From: Amia ocellicauda
Lineage: Eukaryota > Chordata > Actinopteri > Amiiformes > Amiidae
Direction: 5' to 3'
DNA: 64,000 nucleotides
Assembly (NCBI RefSeq): GCF_036373705.1
Contig: NC_089867.1
Location: forward strand, 25,988,323 to 26,052,322
This document shows positions 38,101 through 48,967 of this stretch, one piece after another. The position numbers and the translations under genes were made by a program. Numbering within the stretch: the stretch's first letter is position 1; the number at the start of each line of letters is the position of its first letter. The notes under the pieces are model-generated. The model saw nothing but the letters and a program-made list of their open reading frames with translations. It did no database searches and had not been told where the DNA came from.

Positions 38101-40096
38101 CTGCCAAGGACATGCAGCTGGCAGCCGATTGTCACTTTAGCAAAAATGTTGGATATTGCAGTCATGTCATTATTATTATTCCTTGCTAGACGCCCTTATC
38201 CAGGAAACAAGAGCAACACAAAAGTGCAAAAATACAGTTTCAAATCAGGCATAAAACAGTTTCAATATTACACAAGTGTATAGGTATAATATACAGCCAA
38301 GTCAAAAGCTGCATCTGAAGTATATTAAAGTATTTATAACAGTATTTTTTTAAGAATTCTGAATTGTTTTTAGACGTATATTCTTGTTTCCTGTTAAAGT
38401 CCCCATTGTGATTTATCCAGGGTGAAGATATTTTTGTAGCGTAAGTGGTGTTTGTATTAGTTTGCCATTTAAACCGTATTTCTCTTTTTATTAGGAACTA
38501 AAAAAAATATTTCCTTCTGAAAGCCTTCTCCTGAATGGCAGTGTTCTTCGGTCTACAAGCCCAAGGTAAAGTGTTTTTGTATCCAGGAGTCAGAGAGGTA
38601 GACCTTTATTGAATGATGTGCCCATTTACAAGTTCATAAATATACTCTTCTTAGGACTTAAGGTGCTGTATACTGTACCTGCATTTACTGAAATGGGATT
38701 ATACTGAAAAGTGTATGGTAGGTCAAACTTGCACTTAAGTTTTTACATTTATAAACGCCATGACTGAAATGTGTAACTTTAAATTATAACCTGCTATATT
38801 GTAGCTGCTGTTACTGAATGATTATTCATGAAACGTGTGTATTTACTTTCAGTTGCAATTTGCCCTGGATATGGATGTCTGCTAAGTAAATAAAAGAATA
38901 ATAAATAATAATGATGGGTCAATTGCCACGAACTTGCAGAGTTAGTACGGAGCTGCACGCTACCCATTCCCCACACTACCCACTACCCACTCCCCACACT
39001 GCATACTACCCACACTGCATGCTACCCACACTGCACGCTACCCACTCCCCACGCTATCCACACTGCACGATACCCACTCCCCACTCCCCACGCTATCCAC
39101 ACTGCACGCTACCCACACTGCACGCTATCCACACTGCACGCTACCCACTCCCCACTCCCCACGCTACCCACACTGCACGCTATCCACACTGCACGCTATC
39201 CACACTGCACGCTATCCACACTGCACGCTACCCACGCGATCATCTCAAGTTGTTCGGTCTTTCAAAAAAGCGCTCAGAAACATTATTGGCAAATAGCGCT
39301 ACTTTGTTGTTGCACATGTTAAATATTGTCTGTACACGTTGAGCTCTTCCTAATATTTATTAACAGAAACCTGGGTATCTCCAATTATGTAAAGCAGAAT
39401 GAATAAAATGGTCACAAAAGTCCTTTCCACGTCAGGCTCCATTGCTCGTCATGTTGTTTTTGGTCTGTTTTGAAAAGGAAATGCAACACTATCCCACAAC
39501 AGGTGCTTTAATTCCGACAATGGCCAGGTTTTACAAAAAGCTCAGACGCGTCCCAAAGGGCACGGCCGCTTAAGCCAGTTGAAACGAGGCAATACAGGAG
39601 TTTAACAAATTGAATTCTGAGAAAGGTAAAATTATACAGGACATTATATCCAGTTAGTAATATAAAAATGAGTCGTATACCTAAATTAAATCATATCAAT
39701 CACACCTTGAAGCCCCTCAAGTGGTAAATTTGAAACCATGATTGTTCTGCATTACACTACATTGTCTAATGGTTTCAATAAATTCAGAACCATTTCCACA
39801 CCTCATCCCTCATGAGGCCTGCTTTAATCCCGAGCACGTGGAGAATCCTCAGTCCCGCTTCAATGTCCTAATTCTTGCCGTTTTCCCTCTAAAGTCTTGG
39901 AGACACACTCGGCATTCTGGACGCCATCCGGAGGGTCAAAGTGGGCGAACACCCCGAGGGCATCCGGTCCTCTTTCGCCGTGCCCCCCCGCTCGGCGCCT
40001 TCTGAGATCGGCTACCTGAATGTGAGTTCCCCAGCGGGCCCCGCCAGACCCCAGGACCCCGACGAGAGCCTGAGTCTGGGCAGCGATGAAGTGTGA
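16300..40096 (+). CDS. ccdc30: Coiled-coil protein, CCDC30-like; 28 coding exons, ~1,262 residues
   Basis: A chain of 28 exons can be followed from ATG 16300 (context caacATGG) to TGA 40094-40096. All 27 junctions keep reading phase, the best evidence for the model. The product is almost entirely E/Q/R/L-rich coiled coil. Landmarks in order: an [17 protein letters not shown] start, [20 protein letters not shown] (about residue 125), [11 protein letters not shown] (about 205), [20 protein letters not shown] (about 785), [17 protein letters not shown] (about 1045) and a non-coil Pro/Ser-rich tail ending LSLGSDEV. These resemble the CCDC30 (DUF4686) family, whose function is poorly known. No FHA domain, membrane segment or signal peptide is present. 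The assignment rests on remembered family resemblance plus human 1p synteny with EFHD2 and A3GALT2; another long coiled-coil paralogue is the alternative. Confidence 0.72.
16315..19177 (+). other. ccdc30-like intron 1
   Basis: 2.86 kb of A/T-rich sequence with donor gtaaac and acceptor ttgaaag. It contains a C-run (19111-19131) about 45 bp before the acceptor. No other feature is recognised. Confidence 0.5.
24932..24945 (+). promoter_or_regulatory. CTCF-like motif
   Basis: CCACCAGGGGGCAC matches the vertebrate CTCF core (CCASYAGRKGGCRS) at every position I can check. This is a motif match only; it lies in intron 6 of the ccdc30-like gene. Confidence 0.4.
25436..25463. repeat. (CA)n microsatellite
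   Basis: About 13 uninterrupted CA units in ccdc30-like intron 6. Confidence 0.95.
25874..29799 (+). CDS. ccdc30: ccdc30-like exons 7-12
   Basis: Coding exons: 25874-26027, 26392-26433 (42-nt microexon-sized), 26855-26970, 27843-27926, 28328-28428 and 29607-29799. Exons 7-9 join in phases 0/1, 1/1 and 1/0 to give one coil from [16 protein letters not shown] to SERKTLLEM. Exon 10 ([15 protein letters not shown]...) follows a 40-T tract. Exon 11 is a less helical linker ([16 protein letters not shown]...) ending in phase 2, which exon 12 completes ([17 protein letters not shown]...). Exon 12 is a strong coil with [19 protein letters not shown]. Confidence 0.8.
27409..27422 (+). promoter_or_regulatory. 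CTCF-like motif
   Basis: CCAATAGAGGGCGC is a close match to the CTCF core, differing at the fourth base. It is in the same orientation as the motif at 24932, in intron 9. Confidence 0.3.
27801..27840. repeat. T40 homopolymer forming the polypyrimidine tract of exon 10
   Basis: Forty consecutive T bases run straight into the acceptor AG at 27841-27842. Confidence 0.95.
28938..29198 (+). mobile_element. tRNA-derived SINE, V-SINE type
   Basis: A tRNA-like head has an A box (gtggcgtagtggttagggc) and B box (gggttcaatcc). A conserved middle follows (gtacccttgagcaaggtact...ttgctccagtaaa) and then the typical tail gtcaccctggataagagtgtctgctaag, ending in an (AAT)n run. This order is that of fish V-SINEs. 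It sits in ccdc30-like intron 11. Confidence 0.88.
29155..29197. repeat. (AAT)n SINE tail microsatellite
   Basis: About 14 AAT units directly at the 3' end of the SINE, as is usual for its tail. Confidence 0.9.
30094..33761 (+). CDS. ccdc30: ccdc30-like exons 13-18
   Basis: Coding exons: 30094-30210, 30648-30773, 31766-31903 (or short form to 31849), 32217-32398, 32890-33121 and 33639-33761. Exon 13 encodes [13 protein letters not shown]... and a Pro-rich linker; exon 14 encodes [16 protein letters not shown]. Exon 15 has two in-frame donors: GT after 31849, and a GC donor (aag|gcaagt) after 31903 that adds 18 coil-compatible residues including [12 protein letters not shown]. Exons 16-17 join in phase 2 (CG|G) to give a 138-residue coil. 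Exon 18 encodes [18 protein letters not shown]. Confidence 0.8.
34102..36814 (+). CDS. ccdc30: ccdc30-like exons 19-24
   Basis: Coding exons: 34102-34272 (alternative in-frame acceptor at 34108), 34573-34782, 34907-35064, 35484-35649, 36253-36374 (NAGNAG alternative at 36256) and 36673-36814. Junctions 21/22 and 23/24 are both phase 2. Exon 19 contains [20 protein letters not shown], which I take as the most family-specific motif. Exons 20-23 are uninterrupted coil. Exon 24 encodes the basic [20 protein letters not shown] and then [19 protein letters not shown]. Confidence 0.82.
37320..40096 (+). CDS. ccdc30: ccdc30-like exons 25-28 (C-terminus)
   Basis: Coding exons: 37320-37456, 37929-38046, 38495-38565 and 39895-40096. 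Exon 25 ([20 protein letters not shown]) and exon 26 ([19 protein letters not shown]) finish the coil. Exon 27 encodes [15 protein letters not shown]. Exon 28 is a non-coil tail rich in Pro and Ser with acidic end [11 protein letters not shown] and stop TGA. The 1.3-kb intron before the last exon carries a ~16-bp minisatellite and SINE tail remnants. Confidence 0.8.
38166..38240 (-). mobile_element. SINE tail remnant, antisense
   Basis: attattattccttgctaga followed by cgcccttatccagg is the reverse complement of the V-SINE 3' end (ctggataagggcgtctgct plus an AAT tail). The tRNA head is absent. Confidence 0.6.
38852..38922 (+). mobile_element. SINE tail remnant, sense
   Basis: caatttgccctggatatgg followed by atgtctgctaagtaaat and AAT-like repeats is a decayed V-SINE 3' end in forward orientation, 0.6 kb from an antisense copy. 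Confidence 0.55.
38958..39235. repeat. Minisatellite, ~16-bp unit (CTAYCCACACTGCACG) with CTCCCCA variants
   Basis: About 17 degenerate units built on 'cacactgcacgctacc', with interspersed 'cactccccac' segments, in the last intron of the ccdc30-like gene. Confidence 0.93.
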
Positions 40097-40288
40097 GGTG
40101 CACCACAGGGTACGGGCCAAAGGCCAGCGCACAGTCCTGACCGGATCCTGGACGGCAGCACATGGCCTTTCCCAGAACAATGTAGCGTTTCAGTCAGGAT
40201 GTGAAAATCTGTCTGATGATGAACATTCTCCCCCCACTTTTTTGTTTTGCGATTCTGCCATTCATTCATTTGTTCACCATTAGATTGG

Positions 40289-40291
<3 letters not shown>

Positions 40292-40382
<91 letters not shown>
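40292..40382. repeat. (TA)n microsatellite
   Basis: About 45 uninterrupted TA units, about 200 bp after the ccdc30-like stop. Confidence 0.97.
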
Positions 40383-40386
<4 letters not shown>

Positions 40387-42987
40387 ATATGTTTTTATTG
40401 CAATACTATCATGAATTATTTAGGTTTTCTTTGTTCACACGGAGTTCTGATGAAATCACAAATTATTTAATTAATTTGTTAGTTTTTTTTAATCTATAAC
40501 TGCATTTACACAAGCAAAAAACGAAATGCTTTAAAAAATTATATAAAGTCATATGAAAAATGTTTTTATACATATTTCAAACAAGTCCAAAAGAATAATA
40601 TTTATATTTTCTCTGCCTTAATTTCTTTGGTTTATTCTGTCTTTTCTCTTCCAATGTGTTCTACGAAACCGGTTGAGCGCCGGTCTTCGTGTGTCTCGCA
40701 TGAACAGTGTGGACAGATTTGCACCTGTCTCTGGAGATTATTTCTTCACATTCGTAAAAGAGAGAACTTCTTGATCACTTAGGCTTGATCCCCTGCCTTG
40801 ACATAATGCCTAATTGTGATCACAAGATTCTGCAGTCTGTAATATGGCCACAGTCTGAGCCAACACCACTGCCTGGCATACGGACTCAGTAGAGTCTGTT
40901 GTTGTCCTTCTCATTATTTTCCTGGACCTCTTGTGTCAGCTAAACATGTCCTGTCCCTTTAACCGCTAAGTGGAAATGGAAATGGATCTTGAACTAGGTG
41001 ATCCAACAGCACGCCCTGCCATTCAGACACTACAAAGTCCTGCCAAACATTCATATATTCACTTCCCAGTTTGATTTTAAACCTTCCCCAATTAAGTCCA
41101 TTCAATGAGTGAAGGCAATAGCCCAAATCAACTGGCCACTTTCATTTCTCCAAAAAGTGAACAGCGTTAAAGTCAAGAATAGTCACACGATTGTTGAAAA
41201 TGTTAATGCCAAAGCAAACAATGTTCCCTTGCCTTAGCTTGGTGGCACATGCTTGTGACTTCCTAGTTTGACCTATATAGCGTCTCTGAATACCCTGTAT
41301 AGTAATGTATTTTTTAAGAATGTAAAATGGTATTTTGAAAGGCAATACTGACGGGCACTATGTATTCAAAACATGTCCCCTGGCATTTCCAGTCCTATCT
41401 GTAGCATTGACAATCCCTGAGTACAAAGGCCTAAGCGCACACTGCAAGCACTTTGATCAGACCAGTCTGCCTGAAGCTTACAAGTCTGGAGACGTCACTA
41501 ATCTACGGTGGCCCTGAAGTGCAAACAACGAAAATAGAAACAGAACATGAAAAACAAACATTTACAACATTGCACTGCAGGGCCACCGTACTAATCGCTC
41601 GGGAAACTGAGAAATTCGGGCTTGTGTATGAGGGCAATAACAGAATGATTTGCTTGTTTTGCACCTAAAGTCTTAACGTTGTTAGGTTTGGCGAATTATT
41701 AAAAATAAAACATTGGTGTATGTTATTTTATGTGCTTTTTAAAAACAAATCGTGACAGGAGAAACATGCAATTGGGAATGGCAGGGGAGAATACGGTACT
41801 TCTGTGTAAAAGACCTGGAATTTTGCCGCAAGACAACAGATTTTATGTTTTCCTCAGCTATGTTCAGTAAAGAGGGTGTAATCTTTGAAAAGTTTGCTTT
41901 TCACTGATGAAGTTTACTGAGCTGAGTCGATGCACTTTTAAATTTGCACTACGCAGGCCAATCCTTTCTCAAGCAGCATATCTTTATCCGTGTGGTTTAC
42001 ATTAAACATAGCATTTAAAAATCTTAACTACTGGTACTGATTACACATTACTTATTTACATTCAAACAGTGAATTGACCTAAGCTGCAAGGTGTGCTTTT
42101 ATTATTTATTGTGGTTTGACTCAAGATCAAGTCAAATATAACAGAACTACATTTAAGACACAACAACGAAAAACACTTTCATCCTTATAGGTCATGCGTC
42201 TGTTATACAAGGACAAGCAGTTGAATCATACCAATATGGAGTAAGAAAGCAAATAAGCTCCAGTTCAGTATAGCATATAATACAAATGATGGTGCACGTG
42301 AGGCAGTGTTCATTTTGTTGACGAAAATGTTAGTCAACCAACTGATTTTCATTTTAGTTAACGATTACGAAATTCTGACTAAAATCATCCAATACGACGA
42401 GGATGATGACTCAACATTTTTGCATTTCTGTTTGCGAAAATATGACAAGAAAATTGTCAGTTTGACTAAAACTCAGAACTCGTCGTTCGCGTTTGTACCG
42501 CGTCAGATAGACGCACCCAATCGCAGGCAGTTGTCTGAACTCAACTGCAATCTACAGCGCGGGCTGGTGGCGGAGGAGCAGGGAAAGTTAAGGAGAATCA
42601 AAAGAGTGATCATTTCCTCCAGCGTAAATACAAATATTTCATCAAAACGAGTATTCGTTAAAGCTAGTTACGTTATATATAATGTTACTGTTATTATTCA
42701 TCATTAGCTATTACATGCAAACTTGTTTTTCGGCGTGTTTGCAGCCAACTGTTAGCTAGGCTACCTAGCATGATCAATTCAGGCGGTTAGTCATCTACAT
42801 TGCGAGTAACCATAAATTAAGAACGTAAACTGCAGTCTGGCAGTACGACGAGAAAACTAAATGTCTTGCAAGACTGATTATTGTACAACTGTGCCCGTTT
42901 TACACATCAGTATAGGGAAATAACATTTATAACTTATTGCTGCTATATGTTAAGGTCATTGTCTCTCTTCCTGTTTTTAAACCGACT

Positions 42988-42990
<3 letters not shown>

Positions 42991-43066
<76 letters not shown>
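42991..43066. repeat. (TA)n microsatellite
   Basis: About 38 uninterrupted TA units. Confidence 0.97.
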
Positions 43067-43067
<1 letters not shown>

Positions 43068-43535
43068 CACATGATGCACCGTGTTAAAATTAAACTTACA
43101 ATGATAACATAAGGCAGACCTGTCAAAAGGTACACATTAAAAAGGGAAAACAAAACTGTGATTAATTTAATATGAAGTTAAAAGGACAGGTTTGTGCTCA
43201 TTGTAAATGCTGACAATTTTTTTTCCCTGTTTTCCAGCTTCATTGGTTTGAAAGCGTGTTTTTAAACAGAATGATTGTACTTTGTATTTTCATAAATAAA
43301 ATGCATACTTTCTTTGCTGGTCATTTGTTAGTTAAGGAATAATAGTTTCAGTGCCTGGAAGGGAAAGGGAAAGGGGGTGGGGGGGCAGATGACACTCCCT
43401 TTTACAGGTCTTTCACAACTCTGCAATTGCAAGCGTTCTTCCTCAGGAACGCCTATGGTTTATACTCTCCAAAGAACAACAACAACAAGCTGCTGTTTGT
43501 GTTGGGTGTCCTCCAAAGAGATGAAGTTTCCTGCT

Positions 43536-44591
43536 TCAGCAGTGGGAGAAATACGCCTCGGGGATGTCGGTCAGGGGCTGCCCGTGGACTGCTGGGGGGG
43601 TCTCACAGAGCGGCCTGTCCTTTATCAGTTCTCTATTGCGGGTCAGCCATCGCTGCAGGTACCTGATGTTGCAGTCGCATCTCCATGGGTTTCCTTGGAG
43701 CCGTATGGTCTTCAAATCCGGCGAGTTTTTGAAGGTCCCTGCAGGCAGCGTTTCCAGCTGGTTCCCCCGCAGGTCGACAGTTTTAAGCTGGGTGGGATCT
43801 TCCATGCCCTCAGTTTTGATGGTGCGCAGCTTGTTGTTGTAGAGGTACAGGTGCTGCAGGCCGGGCTGCCGGAGCAGTCCCTGGGGTAGCTGCTGGAGAG
43901 AGTTGTTGGCCAGCGTGAGCCAGGAGAGGTTGTGGAGGCCTTGGAACAAGACGTCAGGGATGTGGGTCAGCTGGTTGTCGTAGAGCGCGCACACACTGAG
44001 GGAAACCAGGCCACGGAAGAGCCCGGGCGGCAGGGACAGGAGGCTGTTTGAGGACAGAGACAGGACAGTGAGGCTCTGCAGGTGCAGGAAGGAGTCGGGA
44101 GAGAGGCTCTCGAGTTTGTTGTGAGCGAGGTTCAGGGTCTTGAGCCGCGGCAGCGGGGAAAAGAGCGCGTCCGAGAAGCTCGAGAGCTTGTTCGAACTCA
44201 AAAAGAGGCGTTCCAGCTTGTGCAGTGGCTGGAAGATACCATCCGGGAGGTGGGCCAGGTGGTTGCTATAGAGGTAGAGGGAGGTCAGTTCAGACAGAGG
44301 AGCGAACAGGTCTTCCTCGATGCTCTCCAGCTTGTTCTTCTGCAGATGGAGAGCCTGCAGCTTGGTGAAGTTTTGAAAGGCAGACTTAGGCAGGTGATCC
44401 AGCAAGTTGCTCTTGAGGATCAGGACCTCCACGTCTCTGGGGATGCCCTGAGGAAGAGTAAGCAGGCCTCCGTCACTGCAGTCCATGGTCAGGATGCTGG
44501 CAGGGTTCGTGCAGCGGCAGGCGGTGGGGCAGGCCTGCAGGTGGGCACAGAGGAGGAGCAGCACCAGAGAACAGATGGGTATCGGCCTCAT
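43536..44591 (-). CDS. Secreted leucine-rich-repeat glycoprotein, LRG1/CPN2-like
   Basis: One exon encodes 351 residues. The ATG at 44591-44589 (MRPIPICSL...) is chosen because a splice acceptor (gaacgcag|gttacaga) lies 8 bp upstream; the in-frame ATG eight codons earlier would be intronic. A signal peptide (~residues 1-22, LVLLLLCAHLQA) is followed by an LRRNT cysteine cluster (CPTACRC). Ten typical 24-residue LRRs (LxxLxLxxNxLxxLPxxxFxxL) follow, then an LRRCT (NPWRCDCNIRYLQRW ... C ... C). At least three N-glycosylation sequons (NFT, NLS, NNS) are present. There is no transmembrane segment or GPI signal, so the protein should be secreted. Length and layout match plasma leucine-rich alpha-2-glycoprotein. 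CPN2, LRRC15 or GP-Ib/V relatives are longer or membrane-bound but share the repeats. The ligand is unknown. Confidence 0.88.
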   Translation of the reverse strand: MRPIPICSLVLLLLCAHLQACPTACRCTNPASILTMDCSDGGLLTLPQGIPRDVEVLILKSNLLDHLPKSAFQNFTKLQALHLQKNKLESIEEDLFAPLSELTSLYLYSNHLAHLPDGIFQPLHKLERLFLSSNKLSSFSDALFSPLPRLKTLNLAHNKLESLSPDSFLHLQSLTVLSLSSNSLLSLPPGLFRGLVSLSVCALYDNQLTHIPDVLFQGLHNLSWLTLANNSLQQLPQGLLRQPGLQHLYLYNNKLRTIKTEGMEDPTQLKTVDLRGNQLETLPAGTFKNSPDLKTIRLQGNPWRCDCNIRYLQRWLTRNRELIKDRPLCETPPAVHGQPLTDIPEAYFSHC

Positions 44592-47500
44592 TCTGTAACC
44601 TGCGTTCAGAAACAAGTGATTTTAAGCCACATGCAGTGTTCCATAAAGGATTTAAATTTAAAAAGTCAATCCCCCCCTATTTTACAACCCTTTGTTTAAC
44701 GCGAGAGCCTCTAAAGCCCCCCAGTGTACGATGGTGTATGACACAGACTCCACGCTTCATCACAAAACCACAAAAAAGCACATCAGCCAAACTCAGTTTG
44801 CAGCTGCCACATTCGCTTCACTGTAGAGTCGGTGTTGTGCAGTATGTGAACGATGTGGGCTGTTTGAGAAAAGGTAAAGTGATGTGAGTCCCCCACCACC
44901 CTTCTGATTTTCTCCAGTAATAATTATATATAATTTTTACTTTAGTTAATAAATGATAGTAAAGGCACATATTCCTATTTTCGTCAGTTTTCCTCCATTT
45001 CCATAGTCAATTTGGGTCTTAGTAGGGTATGAAAATGAAATTAAATGGGTTTCCAGGAACAGCTTGTTATTTTTAACATTGCACCTCTGGGAAATAAGGG
45101 TTGGACTTACAACAGCTTGCCAGGAATTAAATCGGGTCAGAAGCTTACAATAAAACAAGCAAATGTGAATATTCCTATTCCAGTCCTGTCATTTACATTT
45201 TTAAAACCTAAATGAAAACCAGATCATCTCTCAGCCCACACAGATGCTATTAGCACATTGCTTAGGATGTGTGTTGCTTATACATAGAAATACAAACTGT
45301 TTTACAAAACCTTTAAACATTCTCTGAAAAGGTTACTTTATCTACAGATGAGCATCCCATATATCAAAATGTCACTGCATATTTTTAAATGGAACTTACC
45401 CACAACTTTCCTGTTTGTTTTTCAAAAAAGGTATTTCTTCTAATAACTTGCAGACTTCGTTCCGGAAACAAACAGTTATACAGATTTGCTTTCCACTCTC
45501 AGTAATGGACTAAATCCAGTATTAACTATGAATACTTTGTCTGGCAGTCTCACTTTTAAACTGGCTGTTCAGCTGCTATTTACGAGAAGTGTTGACATTT
45601 AGTATTGAGCAAACATGTTGTGAAACAGGTTGCACAAAGATGTTTGGCTGGAGGTCATTAAAAGCAGTATTCCCACACCTTCTACATGGTTAAGTTAACT
45701 TTGGTACTCGAGGATTTGAGAAATCAGCTTTGAAACTACTTTTTAGAAAACAGCCTAGTCGACCAAATTATTATGTTTAACTGTCTGGCATGTTCTGGTT
45801 TGTTTATTAATTTATATGTATCAAAACTAAGGAGTACCAACTAAAATGAGTTGAATGCACATATACAGAACCCATCCTTGCACAGTATTAACTCTTTGTA
45901 TTTGACCATCAGCACTGTAAGCAGTCTGGGCTGGGCCAGAAAAAATTGAAATGTGAAAGTTCCTGAGCGTGATGTTGATGCCTCTATTTTAAACTCTTTT
46001 GCAACAGCTGTGACTTTCAAAAACCCTTTCAGTACTGCATGGTTTGACAAATGAAAGAAAAATCATATATAGCATTCTATTAAAAGTGATATTAAAATGA
46101 ATGAAACTAATATACATTTGTTTATGTACTATTTTTATTGAAAAAAATAATTATATAAATTACATTCATCAAAGAGTCTCAGGTGCTACAGCAACAATAA
46201 TTTAGTGATAAAAAAATATTCAAAAGAAAGAGAATTATAACTAACATTTTACATGTTTTGCAAAAAATCTGCATATTTGTGGCATGTGTGAACACTGTGA
46301 GCCATAATCCAAATTAACAGAAAGTGTAAACCCAAAGTGATTTAATAAAAGAAATGTATCCTCATCCCAGTAATACACTCTTCCCCAAAAACTGATTTAA
46401 ATCTTTGAATCCAAAAAATATGAAACATATTCCAAAGCTTTAATAAACTACAGTCAGTCTAACACATTTCCACACAGACACTGATTGAAACAGGACAGCA
46501 GACAAGACAGACAGAAAAACACATGGACCATTTAAAGCTATGTCATTTTTAAAAATATTTATAATTCAAACAGAAGGATTTACAAGTTGCCATAGACAGA
46601 GACGGGACAGTACAGGTGAGAGGCAGCCATCTTGTTGTGTTCCTACTTTCAGACCAGTCTTAGCATTGCTCATTTTGTTTTAACTGCCTTAATTGACCTT
46701 TCGCAAAACCCCACCCCCAAACAGTCCTTGTCCAATCCTACCTTAGCAACTGGTCACTACTTGAAGAAGGCCCGTCAAGCTTTCATTGTTCAGGCTCACA
46801 ATGGTGAAACGGTGTGCCGACACCTGCAAACACGACAGCAGTTAACCCCGAAGTTTAGAGGGGGGATATTGTTGCTTTTCTCAAAATGTATACATAATTA
46901 TTCCTTGGACAACAAAGTTATCTAACGCTGATGTTATAGTTATTTGTGCTAACGTGACCATTAATACGACTAACTTGCTACTACCTCCTTTTGGCGCTTA
47001 ATCAAAACATCTTTTCAGACAGTACTTGTAATTTAGTCCTTTACTCTCCTGTAAGATTGCACGTTTATCATATTCTTGCCTTGCATTACTAGTACTCGTG
47101 TTGTTTATTTTGATCTCCCCTATGCTCCCTTCCCCTGGCTCTTGACTGAGACCTAACATCTTGTCTGCACTTATCAGCTTTTACAGTCCAGGATGTAAGA
47201 CCTCATATATTGTGTAAATTGGAATTTGGAATATGTTATGTCTTGTTGATTTGAATATTCTGAACATATACTTCTACGGCATATTGCAATCCCTTTTGCC
47301 TCGATCTGGAGGATATTGAGGAGGTATTACTCCAGAAAGAATCACTTACACTGACCAGTAAAATGCTACTATCCCCTCCATGCTTGGCTGTTTATTGTAG
47401 TTACCGCTTGCAAAGCAGCGCAGCTTGACGAGTGCAGCAACATCAACTAAGGTGGGCGGGGCTTTTGTGACAGGTCAATTGAAGTTAATCTTGTCTGTAG

Positions 47501-47786
47501 TTTGCCTTAATTGAAGTCAATTCAGTTCAGCTGAGTTGGTGAAAGTAAGTAAATAGCTTGTAGAAAGGAGATTTAGTCAAGGATTAGCAGGAATTCTGTT
47601 CCAGGAGGAGCCAGTTAGGTGTGAATTGGTGGCAGGTACACAAAGGCTACTTAAAGCAGCTGTTGAGAGATCTGCGCTGTTTCTCGGTGACAAAAATTTA
47701 AGCAGTTGTCTAGGGAACAGAAACCAACAGACTGAAAAAAACTAACATTTAGCAGCCTGTGGCCACTACAGTGTCAGGTTTGCAGA
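44592..47786. other. Upstream region of the LRR gene and intergenic
   Basis: Holds the presumed 5'UTR intron of the LRR gene, starting at the acceptor around 44598, but the upstream non-coding exon cannot be placed. The rest is A/T-rich with no recognised feature. Confidence 0.4.
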
Positions 47787-48345
47787 ACAATGGCCTTTCT
47801 GGATGAACTCATCCAAGAGGGTTTTATTTGTGAACGTTGTCAGCATGTTGAAATCCTAGAGATCAAGGTCTGTGATCTTGAGGCTCAGCTTGTAAGACTG
47901 TACAATGCGCTAGTTAGAGCTCATCTGGATACTGTGGACAGTTCTGGGCTCCACACTTCAAGAAAGATATCGCTGCTCTAGAGGCAGTTCAGAGGAGAGC
48001 AACCAGACTTATTCCAGGTCTGAAGGGAACGTCCTACTGAGAGACTGAGGAACTGAACCTCTTCACCCTGGAACAGAGGAGACTACATGGGGACTCGATT
48101 CAAGTCTTCAACATCATGAAAGGCATCGACCACATCAACCCAGAGGAGCTTTTCCAGATCAGCAGGGACACACGCACCCGGGGACACAAATGGAAATTGG
48201 GCTTCAAGGCATTCAAGACAGAAAACAGGAGACACTTCTTCACACAGAGAGGCGTCACAATCTGAACAAACTCCCCAGCGATGTGGCTGAAGAGACAATT
48301 TGGGAACATTCAAAAACAGACTGGATAGGATCCTCGGGATCACTT
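47787..48345 (+). mobile_element. LINE fragment (CR1/jockey-like): ORF1-like start fused to the reverse-transcriptase C-terminal end
   Basis: From about 47935, in shifting frames, the sequence reads like the end of a CR1-type LINE ORF2: [56 protein letters not shown]. It carries stops and frameshifts. Just upstream, 47790-47935 encodes MAFLDELIQEGFICERCQHVE..., a CxxC-plus-coil segment resembling an ORF1 start. The RT core and endonuclease are missing, so this is an internally deleted, dead copy. Confidence 0.7.
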
Positions 48346-48967
48346 AGTTATTAATGGACACCAAACAACAGAAAACCTGTTTGAAATGTAAACCTGGCCG
48401 CCCTGAGGATACTGACACAGTGCAGGTTAAAGCAGGTGACTGCCAGAACGTATTGACAGTGAAAACAGGATTTGAGGACAGAAAAAAATCTGTACATATG
48501 CTATGTAATAAGTGAACAAATTGCAAAACTAATTAGACTGACTGAGGTGTGACAGTCACTGACAGTCCTCACAGGTCCCACAGTAACAGAAGAGCTGTCC
48601 TCGAAAGAAGACCATCAGACAATCCTACAAGTGAGAACTCATGGTTTTCTAGTGCACCTTATATCAATATATATGTCTTTAATAATAACCCACAAAGCCT
48701 TGTATCTTTACAAATAAAAAATACAGAACACAAATAAATGCCTACCCTAACATTTTCCCAGTATACATAGTTATGGAACTCTGAGAAATTCCCTGTGTGA
48801 GACAAAAGCACAGTACAGACCTGATTCTGCCACTGAAAGAATACATACAAACTGCTTTGATGAATCCATTACTTTCTGCACAGGTTTGCACAGGATTAAG
48901 GCTGAGCTATTCCATCAAAAGAAGAACAATTTGAATATACAATTTCATAAGAAGTCACATTTTGCAT

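Larger units (their letters stand above)
40097..43535. other. Intergenic between ccdc30-like and LRR genes
   Basis: The two genes converge here. Features are two (TA)n tracts (40292-40382, 42991-43066) and, at about 42305-42520, a sequence typical of dispersed fish repeats (tcattttgttgacgaaaatg... gttaacga). The 3'UTR of the ccdc30-like gene must begin at 40097, but no canonical AATAAA is near; the first is at about 41705. Confidence 0.45.

Noticed and set aside
38911..39342. 143-codon ORF rich in Thr, His and Pro
   Set aside because: It is translation of the intronic minisatellite.
16300..40096. Identity as FHAD1, the human neighbour of EFHD2
   Set aside because: No FHA domain is encoded at the N-terminus and the first exons read directly as coiled coil with CCDC30-like motifs.
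44592..44615. Upstream ATG (MFLNAGYR) for the LRR gene
   Set aside because: A splice acceptor lies between it and the second Met, and the signal peptide fits better from MRPIPIC.
44082..44699. 205-codon ORF on the + strand
   Set aside because: It is antisense to the LRR gene, whose repeats, signal peptide and cysteine caps show that the minus strand is coding.
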